A DNA stretch of 64,000 bases from Eretmocerus hayati. Lineage: Eukaryota > Arthropoda > Insecta > Hymenoptera > Aphelinidae. Shown piece after piece: positions 37,228-47,427 of the stretch (positions are counted from its first letter, which is position 1; each line of letters opens with the position of its first letter). A model generated the notes under the pieces. It was given only the letters and a program-made list of their open reading frames with translations, was not told where the DNA came from and searched no databases. The position numbers were made by a program, and so were the translations under genes. The stretch is from assembly GCA_029851415.1 (NCBI GenBank), contig CM056741.1:178605021-178669020 (forward strand), written 5' to 3'.

Positions 37228-38043
37228 CAGTCTCTTCCGGTTATAACGAGAGGCCGGTTTTAACGAGAATCCGGATGTAACGAGCGGAAAATCGGTTGAA
37301 ATTTAGATTTGCATCCTGATATAGCGAGCAAATCCGATCTTTAGCGGCACAGAACGAGCAAATCCGATGTAAACGAGCAGTATAAGAGTTGAAAGTCAGT
37401 GTGCTTTTGGCAAGCGAGATGGCCAATAATAAATAGAGAAAAGCGATTTCGATTCGGAATAAAGTTCATATCAATAGATTGTTTAAGCAGGGCCAAAAAG
37501 TAGTGAATTGTGCAAGATTTACAATGTCAGCAGCTTCACAATCTCAAATATCTTGAAGAACAAAGAAAAGATCCTGCAAAGTTCTCAGGAATGTGGTAGA
37601 ATAGAATAGAATATCCTTTCATTCGCCCGTAGGCAAAAAATATGATAATGGTAGTGATAATGGTAATACAATAATGGTAGTAATGTGAAAGAGTTACGGA
37701 TTTGTGATGAGCCTGAAATAGATGATGCTCTATTTGAGTGGTTTAAACTGCACAGGGATTAGAATATTCCAATCATTGACAGATCATTCGAATTATTTTA
37801 TTTTCTTTTATTATTAGTTTTTTTATCCTAACATGCATTTCTATGTTCCAATGACCAGATGTATTTTATGTATTAAAGTGATGAATGAGTCTCCAAGGAG
37901 TAAAGATAGATTACATATCACTTATTCCAGTTTGACTCATGAAATCCTGGTAATTTGGATTAAACCGGTTACAACGAGCACTGGCTATAACGAGCATTTT
38001 TCTCCGATTTCTTCAAGCTCCGTTATATAACCGGAAGATACTG
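37228..38043. mobile_element. Decayed pogo-type element, inner (816 bp)
   Basis: Termini CAGTCTCTTCCGGTTATAA and (on the other strand) CAGTATCTTCCGGTTATAT are inverted and flanked by TA (37226-37227 and 38044-38045). The motif taacgag recurs many times in the subterminal parts. Bases 37709-37759 encode EPEIDDALFEWFKLHRD, the CENPB-type DNA-binding signature (L..al..Wf...r). Too short and too broken to be autonomous. Confidence 0.82.
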
Positions 38044-38284
38044 TACTTCAAAATCACTATGAGCAGACATTGGTTTCGAAAAAAACATCTTTAAACTTTT
38101 GAACGACCCCGAAACTTCGATTTCCACAGAGTAATATTAGACTTTGGGAGATTTTCAGACAGGAATCACCTCCCTCCCCCCTCCTCCCCCGCCCCATTTT
38201 CCATAAGTCGCCGGTATTTGTGACTTTTGTATTCGCGGTACTTTTCAGGAACCAATTAATTGCGAATACTGCGGGGTTTGCCTG

Positions 38285-39761
38285 TACTTGACATTCTATG
38301 CGTTGAGTAATAACTCGAATCTATCGATGCGATATTCATTAATCACGATCAACATTGGAAAATTGTGGAATCTTCGATCTAATTCATTGGCAAGTTCCTT
38401 TCCAAGATTAGGGCCAATATATCAAGTATCTCGTCGCAGCTTCGTATATATTATTAGTCTCAAGGAACCAAGTAGATTAATAACAGAGTACTTACCTTGA
38501 ATTTGGATTAGACTTGATTTAGCAAAGTGTTATAGATGCAAAGCTCTGATCTGCCTCTACATATTCCCTTCTGATGGAAAGAATATCAGAAAAAAAAATC
38601 ATAGAGGACGTAATTTACTGCAGTGCAAAATGACTATTTATAATACATGTGCACTGTTTATACCTACTATGAAAATTTCGTAATACAGTAGAGGCAAAAA
38701 TGACTGATATGTCACTGATAGTAGACAGATAAATTAAAAGAGTAAAGCATATGAAAGATTGATGATAGAGACAACAAAATTTAGAAAATATTATATGTAA
38801 ATTAAATGAAGAAGGTATTCCTCCTGGATGTATTAGAAGAGACGTCTGTTTTGTGATTATAATACAGAACGAGTTGTGATTAGAAAAATTCAAAGAAACC
38901 GTGAATGTAAACGGATAGAGTCAATTGAAAATCAATATTAATGTATAGATATGGATTAACATAATCGCCCCCGAGTATCCGTAATTCGATGCGATGTTGA
39001 ATATATTATATATATTTCAATTATTACCGCTGCGAAACAGCCAGTTGAGACTAAAGTATCTGAAACTCATCAATTGCATAAAAGTGGTGAATTTTGATGG
39101 TTGAAGATTATTATTATTACAGAAAGATCAAAAGTTTGACTGCCTAGTAGTACCTTTTGACTTTGAATCTGAAAAAGTTGATGAAATATTTATCTGTTCA
39201 GGGTGAAATTTTTTGTGTCCCGGGACTGGGAATAAAACGGTGAAAAATTATTATTAACTGCCAATCTTACACGAGTGAAAAGTTACGATTCAGGTAACAA
39301 AAGTTTCCCGATTCCACTTATGCATATAATTTAGATAAGGTCTTGATTGGTGAAAATTATGTCCAAGACATTCAATCCGAAAACTTGGTGCAATCAAACA
39401 GTAATCGAAGAGGTGAGTGGTATAAAATTGGAGTTTGATACAGAGTTCGGAATGAACACCCAGCATATAAAGATATATATCACAGAAAGAGCAGAAGATC
39501 TAAAATTTCGAGTTATCAATTAACGACATAGATGAGGAATAATGAATTTTCATTCTTGTAAGTCACTTTTTTTTAAAGCATATGAAAATCAGAACAGCCA
39601 TGAAAATCAGTTTTGTCCTTTCTCATCTTTTTTTTATGAATTTGTGACTATCGAAATGAATAAGTGTCCACTGGTAGTGAGACGATTGTATGAAATCGCA
39701 AATAAAAATTGGACAAGAATATGTTTTATAGTCGAACTACATATATTTTGTGGTGAGCTTT
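38285..39761. other. Noncoding stretch, nothing recognised
   Basis: AT-rich, no coding or element ends recognised. Confidence 0.5.
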
Positions 39762-39794
39762 CATATGGGTGGTTCCGCGGAAACTTCGATATTT

Positions 39795-40043
39795 CTGTGG
39801 CGGTCGGACTAAAGGGCGTAAGTCGATTTGAATAAACATCGAGAAAAATGCGTTTGAATGCTATCATTATAATACAGGAGAGTGGACTTACGCCCTCTTA
39901 CGAATGGAATTTTTGGCCAGCAATGCAACATTTTGGTCTGCAAGGAGTTTCAAGTGATGAAGATGATCCAGTAGAACATCGTAGATGCCTTAACTCAAAT
40001 TTTATGAAAATTGGACTTACGCCCTTTAGTTTGACCGCCACAG
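39795..40043. repeat. 249-bp inverted repeat (MITE-like)
   Basis: CTGTGGCGGTCGGACTAAAG followed by GGCGTAAGTC at the left is mirrored by GACTTACGCCCTTTAGTTTG followed by ACCGCCACAG at the right. A third copy of gtggacttacgccctc occurs at about 39885. Nested in the 1.7-kb element. Confidence 0.75.
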
Positions 40044-40430
40044 ATTTGAGGGTCGAAAATGTGCCAACCCCAATTCGCATTTCGGAAAGTTTTAAGATGT
40101 ATTTTTCAACTTTTTGAAACATATAAAGTATGAATAAACTCGCGCACGGATGTCAATTTTCCCACTCGACATTACCATAAGGATAACATGGAGAGGCGGT
40201 AGCGTCACACGGACCTGACATTTCGCCACTAAAATTAATCTCACGGCCAAACGGTTTGAGATACAGTTTTGAGGTTCTGGAACTTTAATTTGACCATCAA
40301 ATACTTTGAAAAAATCTGAATAGGACTTCTGTAGTCTCGCTATTAAGAGTCGCACTAGTACCACACGGAACTGACCAAAAAAGTTAGCAAAACCAGATTT
40401 TCGCGGGAAAGAACTCCGCAAAGTATAAAT

Positions 40431-40914
40431 AGAATTATTCTGTAATGAAGACACTTTCTCGATCTGACGAGCTACCTTTATTTTTGGCTTTTGGGGCCGA
40501 CGTTTCGGATGCTTCAATGCATCCTTCTTCAGGGCTGACAAAATTATATACATTTTTAATATTACCGGATAAATACATTTTTGCGATCGTTATATCTAAG
40601 ACTCACCTAAAAAATTGTTTACATCGACATGAGTCGAGATGTCAATCGATTGACATCTCGACTCATGTCGATGTAAACAATTTTTTAGATGTCAATCGAT
40701 TGACATCTCGACTCATGTCGATGTAAACAATTTTTTAGGTGAGTCTTAGATATAACGATCGCAAAAATGTATTTATCCGGTAATATTAAAAATGTATATA
40801 ATTTTGTCAGCCCTGAAGAAGGATGCATTGAAGCATCCGAAACGTCGGCCCCAAAAGCCAAAAATAAAGGTAGCTCGTCAGATCGAGAAAGTGTCTTCAT
40901 TACAGAATAATTCT
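40431..40914. repeat. 484-bp near-perfect palindrome, Penelope-like repeat with ribozyme-like motif
   Basis: Two arms of about 220 bp (40431-40650 and 40695-40914) are near-exact reverse complements; the 44-bp centre is itself a partial duplicate of the arm tips. Each arm carries CTGAAGA, then a 6-bp hairpin GGATGC/GCATCC, then GAAAC and GTC (40813-40846 on the + strand; mirrored at about 40499-40532). This is the core order of a hammerhead ribozyme, a hallmark of the terminal repeats of Penelope-like retroelements. No reverse transcriptase is present. Confidence 0.75.
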
Positions 40915-41469
40915 ACCTACGAGCGAAAAATCAAACAATAAAAATATAAATAGAATTAATTTTTTTCGAAATTCTGAGGCATGGAAAAGTTGCCCCTGAC
41001 AATTTCCTTTGAGAATGAATGGGCACGGAAAGGCCTGTAATGAGGCAAATACACTTTTATCGAGGGGAACTAAGGAAGTAAAATTTTGAGTAAAATTGCG
41101 CCACAAAATGTACGTCCTCATCGGACACACAAAAAGTGGTCTTTGGGCTCTCATAGTAATAGAATTTGGTGCTTAATACCACCAAATTTGATAAGTTTGC
41201 CCGCCCGAAACCCGAGCGAGCCTCTCGGTGGTGCTACACACTCACAAAGGTCGGAAAAATGAAAAACCACAGCACACGGACTTGACATTTTGGCCCCTTT
41301 TTCGATAATTGTTTTTGGCGACCCTGGATCGCCAATCTAACGATTGTGCCAAAAATATCACCAAAAAAATACGTCGAAAATGACCTGTACGAATTTTTTC
41401 CCAAGCGTTTTAAGGGTTCGTACAAGCAGGCACACATTATCTCAAAGTTCCCACGGAACTACCCATATG

Positions 41470-44178
41470 GATTCCCGAAGTAGGGGAGCTATTGAGTAGG
41501 TTTGAGAAATCAACAATTAATATAACAGAGTCACCGATGCAAGAGCTATCAATTCGATTGAAAATGAGAACAAGTCAAGGGTGACAATGACAGTGGTAAC
41601 GATGAAATACGTGAAATCAAAGAAAAGTCCTACAATAAAATGAAAGATATTCGATGGTAGCATGTGAATTATGAATCAGAGATTCGTTGTAAATGGGTAT
41701 CGTTAGATTCTTTTTGTAGAAGGAAAATATTAAAAAAATCAAACATCTAGTAATGAAACACAAACATCTTGTCACACATGTTCTAAAAAAATTTCGTCGA
41801 GAAAGAATTGAACTCCGATGAAATGAATTCAGAAATTAGCTATATCTTGAAAGGACATTTGTGGATGGCAGTCTCTACAGCTTTTGCCTGAAAAAAGAAC
41901 ATAGCAAGAGCTAAAATAGCACACATTCAAAATCAATAAGTGCTATTATATTGGAAAACCTTCGTCTTCTCTCTGGGTTATCATATTCTTGTTTTTCTTG
42001 ATTGATCTAGAAAATATTCAATTGATACAGTAAAAACTTTGTTCGAATTTTTTTTCAACTTCTGAAGTGAAAGACTTGAAATTATTATATCTTATCATTT
42101 TTTATGAATAATATTGATAGGAAAGTATAGTTACAATTATACATAATGCACACAGAAAGAAAATCTGTGACTTAGATAAATCACTGCTTTAGGAAAGTGG
42201 AAGAGTGTTGCAAAGATTCTGCGTAGATTTTAATAAAAAAAAAAAAAAAAAAAACTAAGAATCATCTTAAGAGCTTGTATTGGAAATACTTTCATCATCA
42301 ATCGCTCTGATTTTGGAATAAGTATTGGAAGTTTCCACAATCTTGATTCCCCAAAGAATTTTCTGAAAAAACTAATCATCCTAGGCCTTATCAAAATGTA
42401 TTATAACTTCGATAAACGGACTCAAACAAGGGAGTATTTTTTCTTTTACATTTCTATACATTTTTTTCCTTTTTTTTTTTATCTTGAATCGGATAGTTCA
42501 TCAATTAAAATACGTTGGTAAGATTCGGCTGACGTTCAAATTCCATCATATCTCAGGGAGAGAAAATGTTGTGATAATTTTTATCGAAAGAATGAAAATC
42601 ATACATAGAAGTATGGTTGAATTATCGCAATCAGGATGCTGTCACTGTAAAAGTGTGAATTTTGTCGAACGTGTAGGTTTAACGTCAATCGATCATAGCA
42701 GCTCAGAAAAGCAGAGATACTATTCGCGTAGATAAAACGTATCTTCATAAATAGATTGTATAAGAGTCTAGGTGACAATTGACTAATATGGCTATAGAAA
42801 ATTTGGGATAATACTCGAAACACAAGGTGTTAGAATCGATCCACCCGTAAAATATTTCGATATTCTGGAATAAGAGTCTAAATATTCGATGAATAATTGC
42901 TAGACTATAGTTGCATATATATACTCTTTCAGTCGCATCAATTGGAATGACTATGTTACACTTTTTGAATGAGATTACTATTGGTTTGCGGAAAGAGTTT
43001 TGAATATTGACATTATGAATAATAATATTTACTGATACATTGTTAATTTAAAGACAATTACCTCAATTTATAATGTCACGCATACAAATTGTACGCGATT
43101 GTCAGTATTTTCTATGCATGGCTATAATTGCATTGTTAAGTATTGCTCTTATTATCATCATAATGGTCGTTATGATTAATGTATATATTCCTCAAAATGT
43201 TGTCCTTGACAGTTTTCCATTATTGTTCTAAGAAGACATCGTTATTTTGTAAAGAAGAATAAAAGCTCATATGAAATAATACTATTATATCGTCTTAGCC
43301 GTTCACCTCTCGTCTGAATATCAAATACTTATCCTTGTAAGAGGATGGTCTTGAGAGTGCGGTCATGTATTTGGTTCAAACTCTGAAAATGGTCTCATTT
43401 CAGCATCAAAATATCATATACGGGAGAGCGGGGCGAACAATTTGGACAGGAGCAAATTAAAACCAGCGAGATACCTTAGGTAGTACTGTCGTGAAACAGG
43501 TTCCTGTGTCAATTCGTTCCAATTTTTTTTTTTTTTTTTTTACATGTAACTGTGGTCAAAATTTTAGCAACTTCTATCGCCTCAAATTCGAAAGAAAATT
43601 TTCCAAAAATGATGTCTTTTGCACAGCGCTTATGGACAACACAGCACAAGAGTGGCAGCTAACTCGGACAAAACCCTCTCTCTCTCTCTCGGAAAGTTTC
43701 CTGTCCATCATTTTGAAAATTCAGTATGTTATAGTTTATGATTCCGACGACCTTCATGCAAAATTTGGTGGAAATCTGCTGCCTAGTTGTTGACTCATTC
43801 CAGCTAACAGAAAAAAATAATCGGGAAGATGAGAGCGCCGCGCGCAGATAGACTAGCCGAGCGAAAGCAGAAAGATTGATTGATTGATTGATGCCCGTAT
43901 ATTCGTCTGAAGTAGTACACACTGATGAAATATAATCGAGTAATTTGGGCAGGGACAAATCTTAGTTATATCACGAACTGTGACTAGTTGGACTATGCTC
44001 AGAAGAGTTAGAAACTCGGAGAAAATTAATGAAGAAGAAATATAATACAAAAATGAAAATGGCAGGGCTCACAGTCATATTACAGAAAAATTCAGTCGGT
44101 TGACGAAAAGTTATATATATTCTACATTCTATTATATATCAAACGAATCAGGTAAGAGTGAGTTCAAGCGACCGAAAT
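41470..44178. other. Noncoding stretch, nothing recognised
   Basis: AT-rich, with poly-A near 42236, poly-T near 43518, short (TC)n near 43675 and (ATTG)n near 43876. The phrase gggagagcggggcgaac near 43423 looks like a transposon end but no partner was found. Confidence 0.45.
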
Positions 44179-44361
44179 TTAGAGATTGGAATAATGCTTC
44201 TTCCCAGCATTAATCCTTTGAGAAGTCTGTGTCAGTAAATAGCCTTTCAAGGCGTTTTTAGATATGGATATTTTCCCCAGCTGCCAAGAGCCCGGAGGGA
44301 GAGAGTTCCACAAGTGAGCACATTGGACCTGGAAAGATCTTCTTCCATCCTCAAGTCTCAT
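44179..44361 (-). pseudogene. Non-LTR retrotransposon ORF2, C-terminal tail fragment
   Basis: Minus-strand frame reads MRLEDGRRSFQVQCAHLWNS then LPPG and continues to the C-terminal tail LKGYLLTQT. This R-x-W-N-SLP block is the standard end of CR1/Jockey-type ORF2 proteins in arthropods. It is separated from the RT fragment at 45185-45409 by unrelated or frame-broken sequence. Confidence 0.7.
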
Positions 44362-45184
44362 GGTGGGAACCTTGAGTGCCCGCTCTTCTGCACCCCGCGT
44401 GCGGGGCGTTCGGATTGGTACCTGGTGAACATTGCTGCTAGGTAGCCAGGCTCTCTTGAGTGCATGATCTTATGCATCAAAAAAGATGCGAATACAATCT
44501 TCGCACAGTACGTGACCAGCCCAAACGCTCCTTAAGGCTAGTCCGTAGAGAATCCGGATATTTTGCCCGATAGATGGCGCTTTGATAGTATTGCATGTGC
44601 GATGGGAGATTATGAACCACTTTTCTGCCTCATAGTATTTCAACCTCACATTTCCGACCCAAATGAGATACGGCAACTGAAACACCATGATATTTCCCAT
44701 CGAATGAGTTGTTCCACACCCGGGGATTCATTCTATATCTCCAGAAAATCGTACTTCTTTGGCTCGCTGAGCAAGTTATACTGCTCGATGCTCACACTAG
44801 TTCAAGGTTTTTGCGAGCTGGATTCAGAATTTTTGAACGCGGGATGGCTCATTCAATAGGAAATTCTAAACCACAGGGGGCCTAGTATCTGATATTGGCC
44901 AGAACTGTTATGTTATTGAGGAATAAATCGAAATAAGCGAGGACGCGCTCTGTCCCACCAAAAAATCGCCTTCAAGCTTTTATCGATTCCTAATGAACAA
45001 AATGCCATGAAACTTTGCATGGTATCGTGTTATACGATTTTACAGGGGGCCCAGTATCTGAATAACACATTCAGTGCCAATAAAAGCGTATAAACTATAA
45101 TACCGCTTTCAGAATCATTGGATGCAGCTGCAACTTGACAGTACGCCAGTGCGTGTCTGGTTGCGGTTTTGTGGGGACTCCGGA
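44362..45184. other. Sequence between non-LTR fragments
   Basis: Frames are broken here. The phrase acagggggcc(t/c)agtatctga occurs twice (about 44873 and 45042), suggesting a duplicated or inserted segment. No domain recognised. Confidence 0.4.
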
Positions 45185-45409
45185 CTAACCTTGAACGGGG
45201 TAATGTGCTCGTCTCCTGAGATAAAAAATGTATCTCACACATGAATTGCTTAGTCTCTGTATCCGTTGCCGCTGTTCGTCCGTGGCGTCGAGGTACACAA
45301 CGGTGCAATAATTTAAATGCGGTTGAACCAATGACTCGACTAGGTGAATCCGGAGAGGTCTGGTGATACACGCCCTAAAAAACCGCAAACCATATAGGGC
45401 TCTGTTCAC
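45185..45409 (-). pseudogene. Non-LTR retrotransposon RT C-terminal fragment
   Basis: Minus-strand frame reads LRFFRACITRPLRIHLVESL, then VQPHLNYCTVVYLDAT, then RIQRLSNSCVRYIF. This is the thumb/post-RT region of CR1/Jockey-like elements (PHLDYCSVVYLDA, LQRLQNSCVRYI). Only the tail of the domain is left; the catalytic core is absent here. Confidence 0.85.
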
Positions 45410-45423
45410 TTTCTTAGTTACAT

Positions 45424-45800
45424 GATCAATTGATGATCAAACGAACTTACCTGGAAGTGAATTTTGATCAAAATTATGTTAGTTGTCTCGTCCTTGAGAT
45501 CAAATTGTAGTAACGTCAGTTGCAGGCCCAAATCTCTCAGATTCACAGCAATTTTCAGAGTTAACAAAATGAACACTCTCCTGTTTTGTCCTTTGTTTAC
45601 CTTTTTACATATTGAGTTTAGAACTTGTAATCGCACTGGGGTAGGGTTCTTCTTCTAGAGTGGGTGTTTGATCTCTTCGGAAGAGACAACTAACATAATT
45701 GTGACCGAACTTCACTTCCAGGGAAGTTCGTTCGATCATCAATTATATAACGTTATCTCGTCCTCGAGATCAATTTGTAGTTGTTTAGAGTATAGTGCGA
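45424..45800 (-). repeat. Inverted and direct terminal repeats of a DIRS-like element
   Basis: Segment 45424-45461 is the near-exact reverse complement of 45711-45744 (TTCACTTCCAGG then (t/g)AAGTTCGTT(t/c)G then ATCATCAATT). A second phrase, tctcgtcc(t/c)tgagatcaa(a)tttgtag, is repeated in direct orientation at about 45485 and 45757. Combined inverted and split repeats next to a tyrosine recombinase gene are the known end structure of DIRS-type retroelements. Confidence 0.6.
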
Positions 45801-45890
45801 TTACTTCTTCCTATTGATCAGATCGTAAATCTCAACACTGTTTTCCAATGTATATATTCATAACGATGGATATTCAACATTTATGAATAA

Positions 45891-46712
45891 TTAACAATTA
45901 TTGGAACATGATATTGTAGAGGCAAAGCTTAGTTCAACAATTGGACGATTATAGAACTTCGCAAATACCGTCGAACTTTGAGTCCAAACAGCAGTCTTGC
46001 GAATTACATCAATGCTCAATCCCCTTTTCTTGACAGATGAGGTTGATGCACGCCTCGTGCTATGTATAATAAAAATAGATGTATCAATTCCACTTTTGGA
46101 TAAAATAGTTTTGATCCATTTGCTTGTGGTTTGAGTTTCAGCAACATGATGAGGTTTTCTGTATGTCAGGAATAAACACTCATTTCTACCACGGATGTCT
46201 GCTGTTTTGTCCAGATAAGTTTTGAGTGTGGTGAGAGTACAGAGTGCAGGTTTTTCTTCGAATTTCAATATTTCTAATGACGGCTGATTAGGATTCCGCC
46301 TTGAAGTTTTGATCCGATCATTAATTAAGATGATGGCTGAATTTGAGCTTACAAACTTGATATTTTCAACTCTAATTTTTGATAGCGTTTGAGCCCTCTC
46401 TGCAGTTATAAGAGCCAATAATGTTGCCAGTTCTTTGGTTAAAACGTCCGGACTCAAGTTTTTGATGGGAAATAATTCCTCCAAAAAGGTGAGGACGGCA
46501 GTTGTGTCCCAAGTCAACTCATATCTTGACATCTGTGGTTTTTCAATACAAGCCGCTCTACAAAACCGTTTGATTTCAGAGTCGTTTTCTACATCTCTTG
46601 AAATGATCAAAGAGATTGCAGATCGATATGAGTTGAGAGTACCGTAGCTCTTGATGTTCTTGAAAAGAGATGCCAAAAATTCCAACAACTCTAAACAAAA
46701 GTTCCACCACAA
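45891..46712 (-). CDS. Tyrosine recombinase of a DIRS-like retroelement
   Basis: 273-codon minus-strand frame. Tyrosine recombinases integrate the circular DNA of DIRS/PAT-type retroelements in place of a DDE integrase. Seen in order: a core-binding segment (YGTLNSYRSAISLI), box I with the catalytic Arg (TAERAQTLSKI), the beta hairpin with a Lys (KTSRRNP), box II H-x-x-R (HSTRRAS), a Trp (VWTQSS) in the second His/Trp position, and the nucleophile Tyr in FAKFYNRPI. The catalytic set looks complete. The true N-terminus is in another frame: 46691-46876 reads the start of the core-binding domain (PGCRDLIREAYLRKGIDEDA) and is separated by a frameshift near 46735. It sits between the DIRS terminal repeats and an RNase H remnant. 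Confidence 0.85.
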   Translation of the reverse strand: MWWNFCLELLEFLASLFKNIKSYGTLNSYRSAISLIISRDVENDSEIKRFCRAACIEKPQMSRYELTWDTTAVLTFLEELFPIKNLSPDVLTKELATLLALITAERAQTLSKIRVENIKFVSSNSAIILINDRIKTSRRNPNQPSLEILKFEEKPALCTLTTLKTYLDKTADIRGRNECLFLTYRKPHHVAETQTTSKWIKTILSKSGIDTSIFIIHSTRRASTSSVKKRGLSIDVIRKTAVWTQSSTVFAKFYNRPIVELSFASTISCSNNC

Positions 46713-46996
46713 TTGTGAAGCCTTGGAGTACTGCTTGATTGTTGATATGCCAGAGAAGACATCATTGTCTTGATCGCATCTTCGTCAATTCCTTTCCTCA
46801 GGTATGCTTCCCTGATAAGATCCCGGCAACCAGGGTAAGTGTCTGCCACAACAGGTGCTTGTCTCTGAAAGGACAAGTAAGCAGATTAAGTTCTGGTTTG
46901 AATTTTATCATATCTGTGCTGAGAAGTTCTTGATATAGTGGAAACCATGCTTGAGACGGACAAAATGGGACTACAACTATTCCTTCCTCTTCGAGC
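46713..46996 (-). pseudogene. DIRS-like element: RNase H end and start of recombinase
   Basis: Two overlapping minus-strand frames. One reads VVVPFCPSQAWFPLYQELL, the PxWPSQPWYPLL-type signature after RNase H in DIRS elements, continuing to LLWQTLTLVAGILSG. The other carries the recombinase N-terminus. RT itself is absent: the sequence changes abruptly near 46997 to non-LTR coding, so the element is 5'-truncated or deleted. Confidence 0.7.
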
Positions 46997-46998
46997 AT

Positions 46999-47425
46999 TC
47001 AACTCATCCGGTGTGAAGCCATAAAATTCTTCCTCTTTGCTCTTGGGCAAGAGGCCGAGATTGCGTATCTCCTTCCATATATTCTTGTTCTGATCAAGAG
47101 CGTCTGAGAGATGGTTTTGAAGGAAGGAGTTACGCTCTTGTTCAATGCGCAAGTGGACCTCTTCCCTAAGCCGAAAGTACTCATTTTGAAGCTCAGGACA
47201 CTTGCGTTGGTTGCACTGCATCCGCTCCCAGCGCCTGCGCGTTGTGTCTCGCTTATTCATGAGCACCTCCATGAGTGCCTGCCAAAACTGGGCAGAAGTC
47301 TGTTTTGAAAGTTAGTAATGGTGTCATTGTCATGTACGTAAGTATGATCAATCCATGTATGAGAAACATTGGGGTTGTGGAAGAGAGAGAGGGAGAAAGA
47401 CGCCGAGAACAGTTGCGCGCAATGA
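46999..47425 (-). pseudogene. Non-LTR retrotransposon ORF2: endonuclease tail and EN-RT linker
   Basis: Minus-strand frames encode the end of the AP-type endonuclease (TWIDHTYVHDND in one frame) and the linker RRRWERMQ, then NEYFRLREEVHLRIEQERNS, then NKNIWKEIRNLGLLPKS and FYGFTPDELN, the N-K-x-x-W-K-x-L-R-x-L-G-L motif before RT in Jockey/CR1 elements. It could be the same original copy as 44179-45409, split by the DIRS insertion, although the RT core between them is missing. Confidence 0.8.
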
Positions 47426-47427
47426 CA

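Larger units (their letters stand above)
36675..38284. mobile_element. Decayed pogo-type element, outer (1.6 kb)
   Basis: Termini CAGGCAAACC and GGTTTGCCTG are inverted and flanked by TA (36673-36674 and 38285-38286), the target-site choice of Tc1/mariner/pogo elements. More distal terminal sequence is also mirrored (cggtattcgcggt, attcgcggta). Inside, 37068-37216 encodes a CENP-B-like N-terminal helix-turn-helix remnant (LLDEGEQVSVFARQDCVNES). Interrupted by the inner element at 37228-38043. Confidence 0.8.
39762..41469. mobile_element. 1.7-kb element with 25-bp terminal inverted repeats
   Basis: CATATGGGTGGTTCCGCGG followed by AAACTT at 39762-39786 is mirrored at 41445-41469, with about four mismatches. 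No transposase. Internal phrases recur, for example acacggacctgacatttcgcc near 40209 and acacggacttgacattttggcc near 41274, and two further inverted repeats sit inside. Confidence 0.6.

Noticed and set aside
40445..40900. Identical ORFs on both strands
   Set aside because: They are the two arms of the palindrome, not genes.
43423..43450. gggagagcggggcgaac phrase as a transposon end
   Set aside because: No inverted partner found within several kb.
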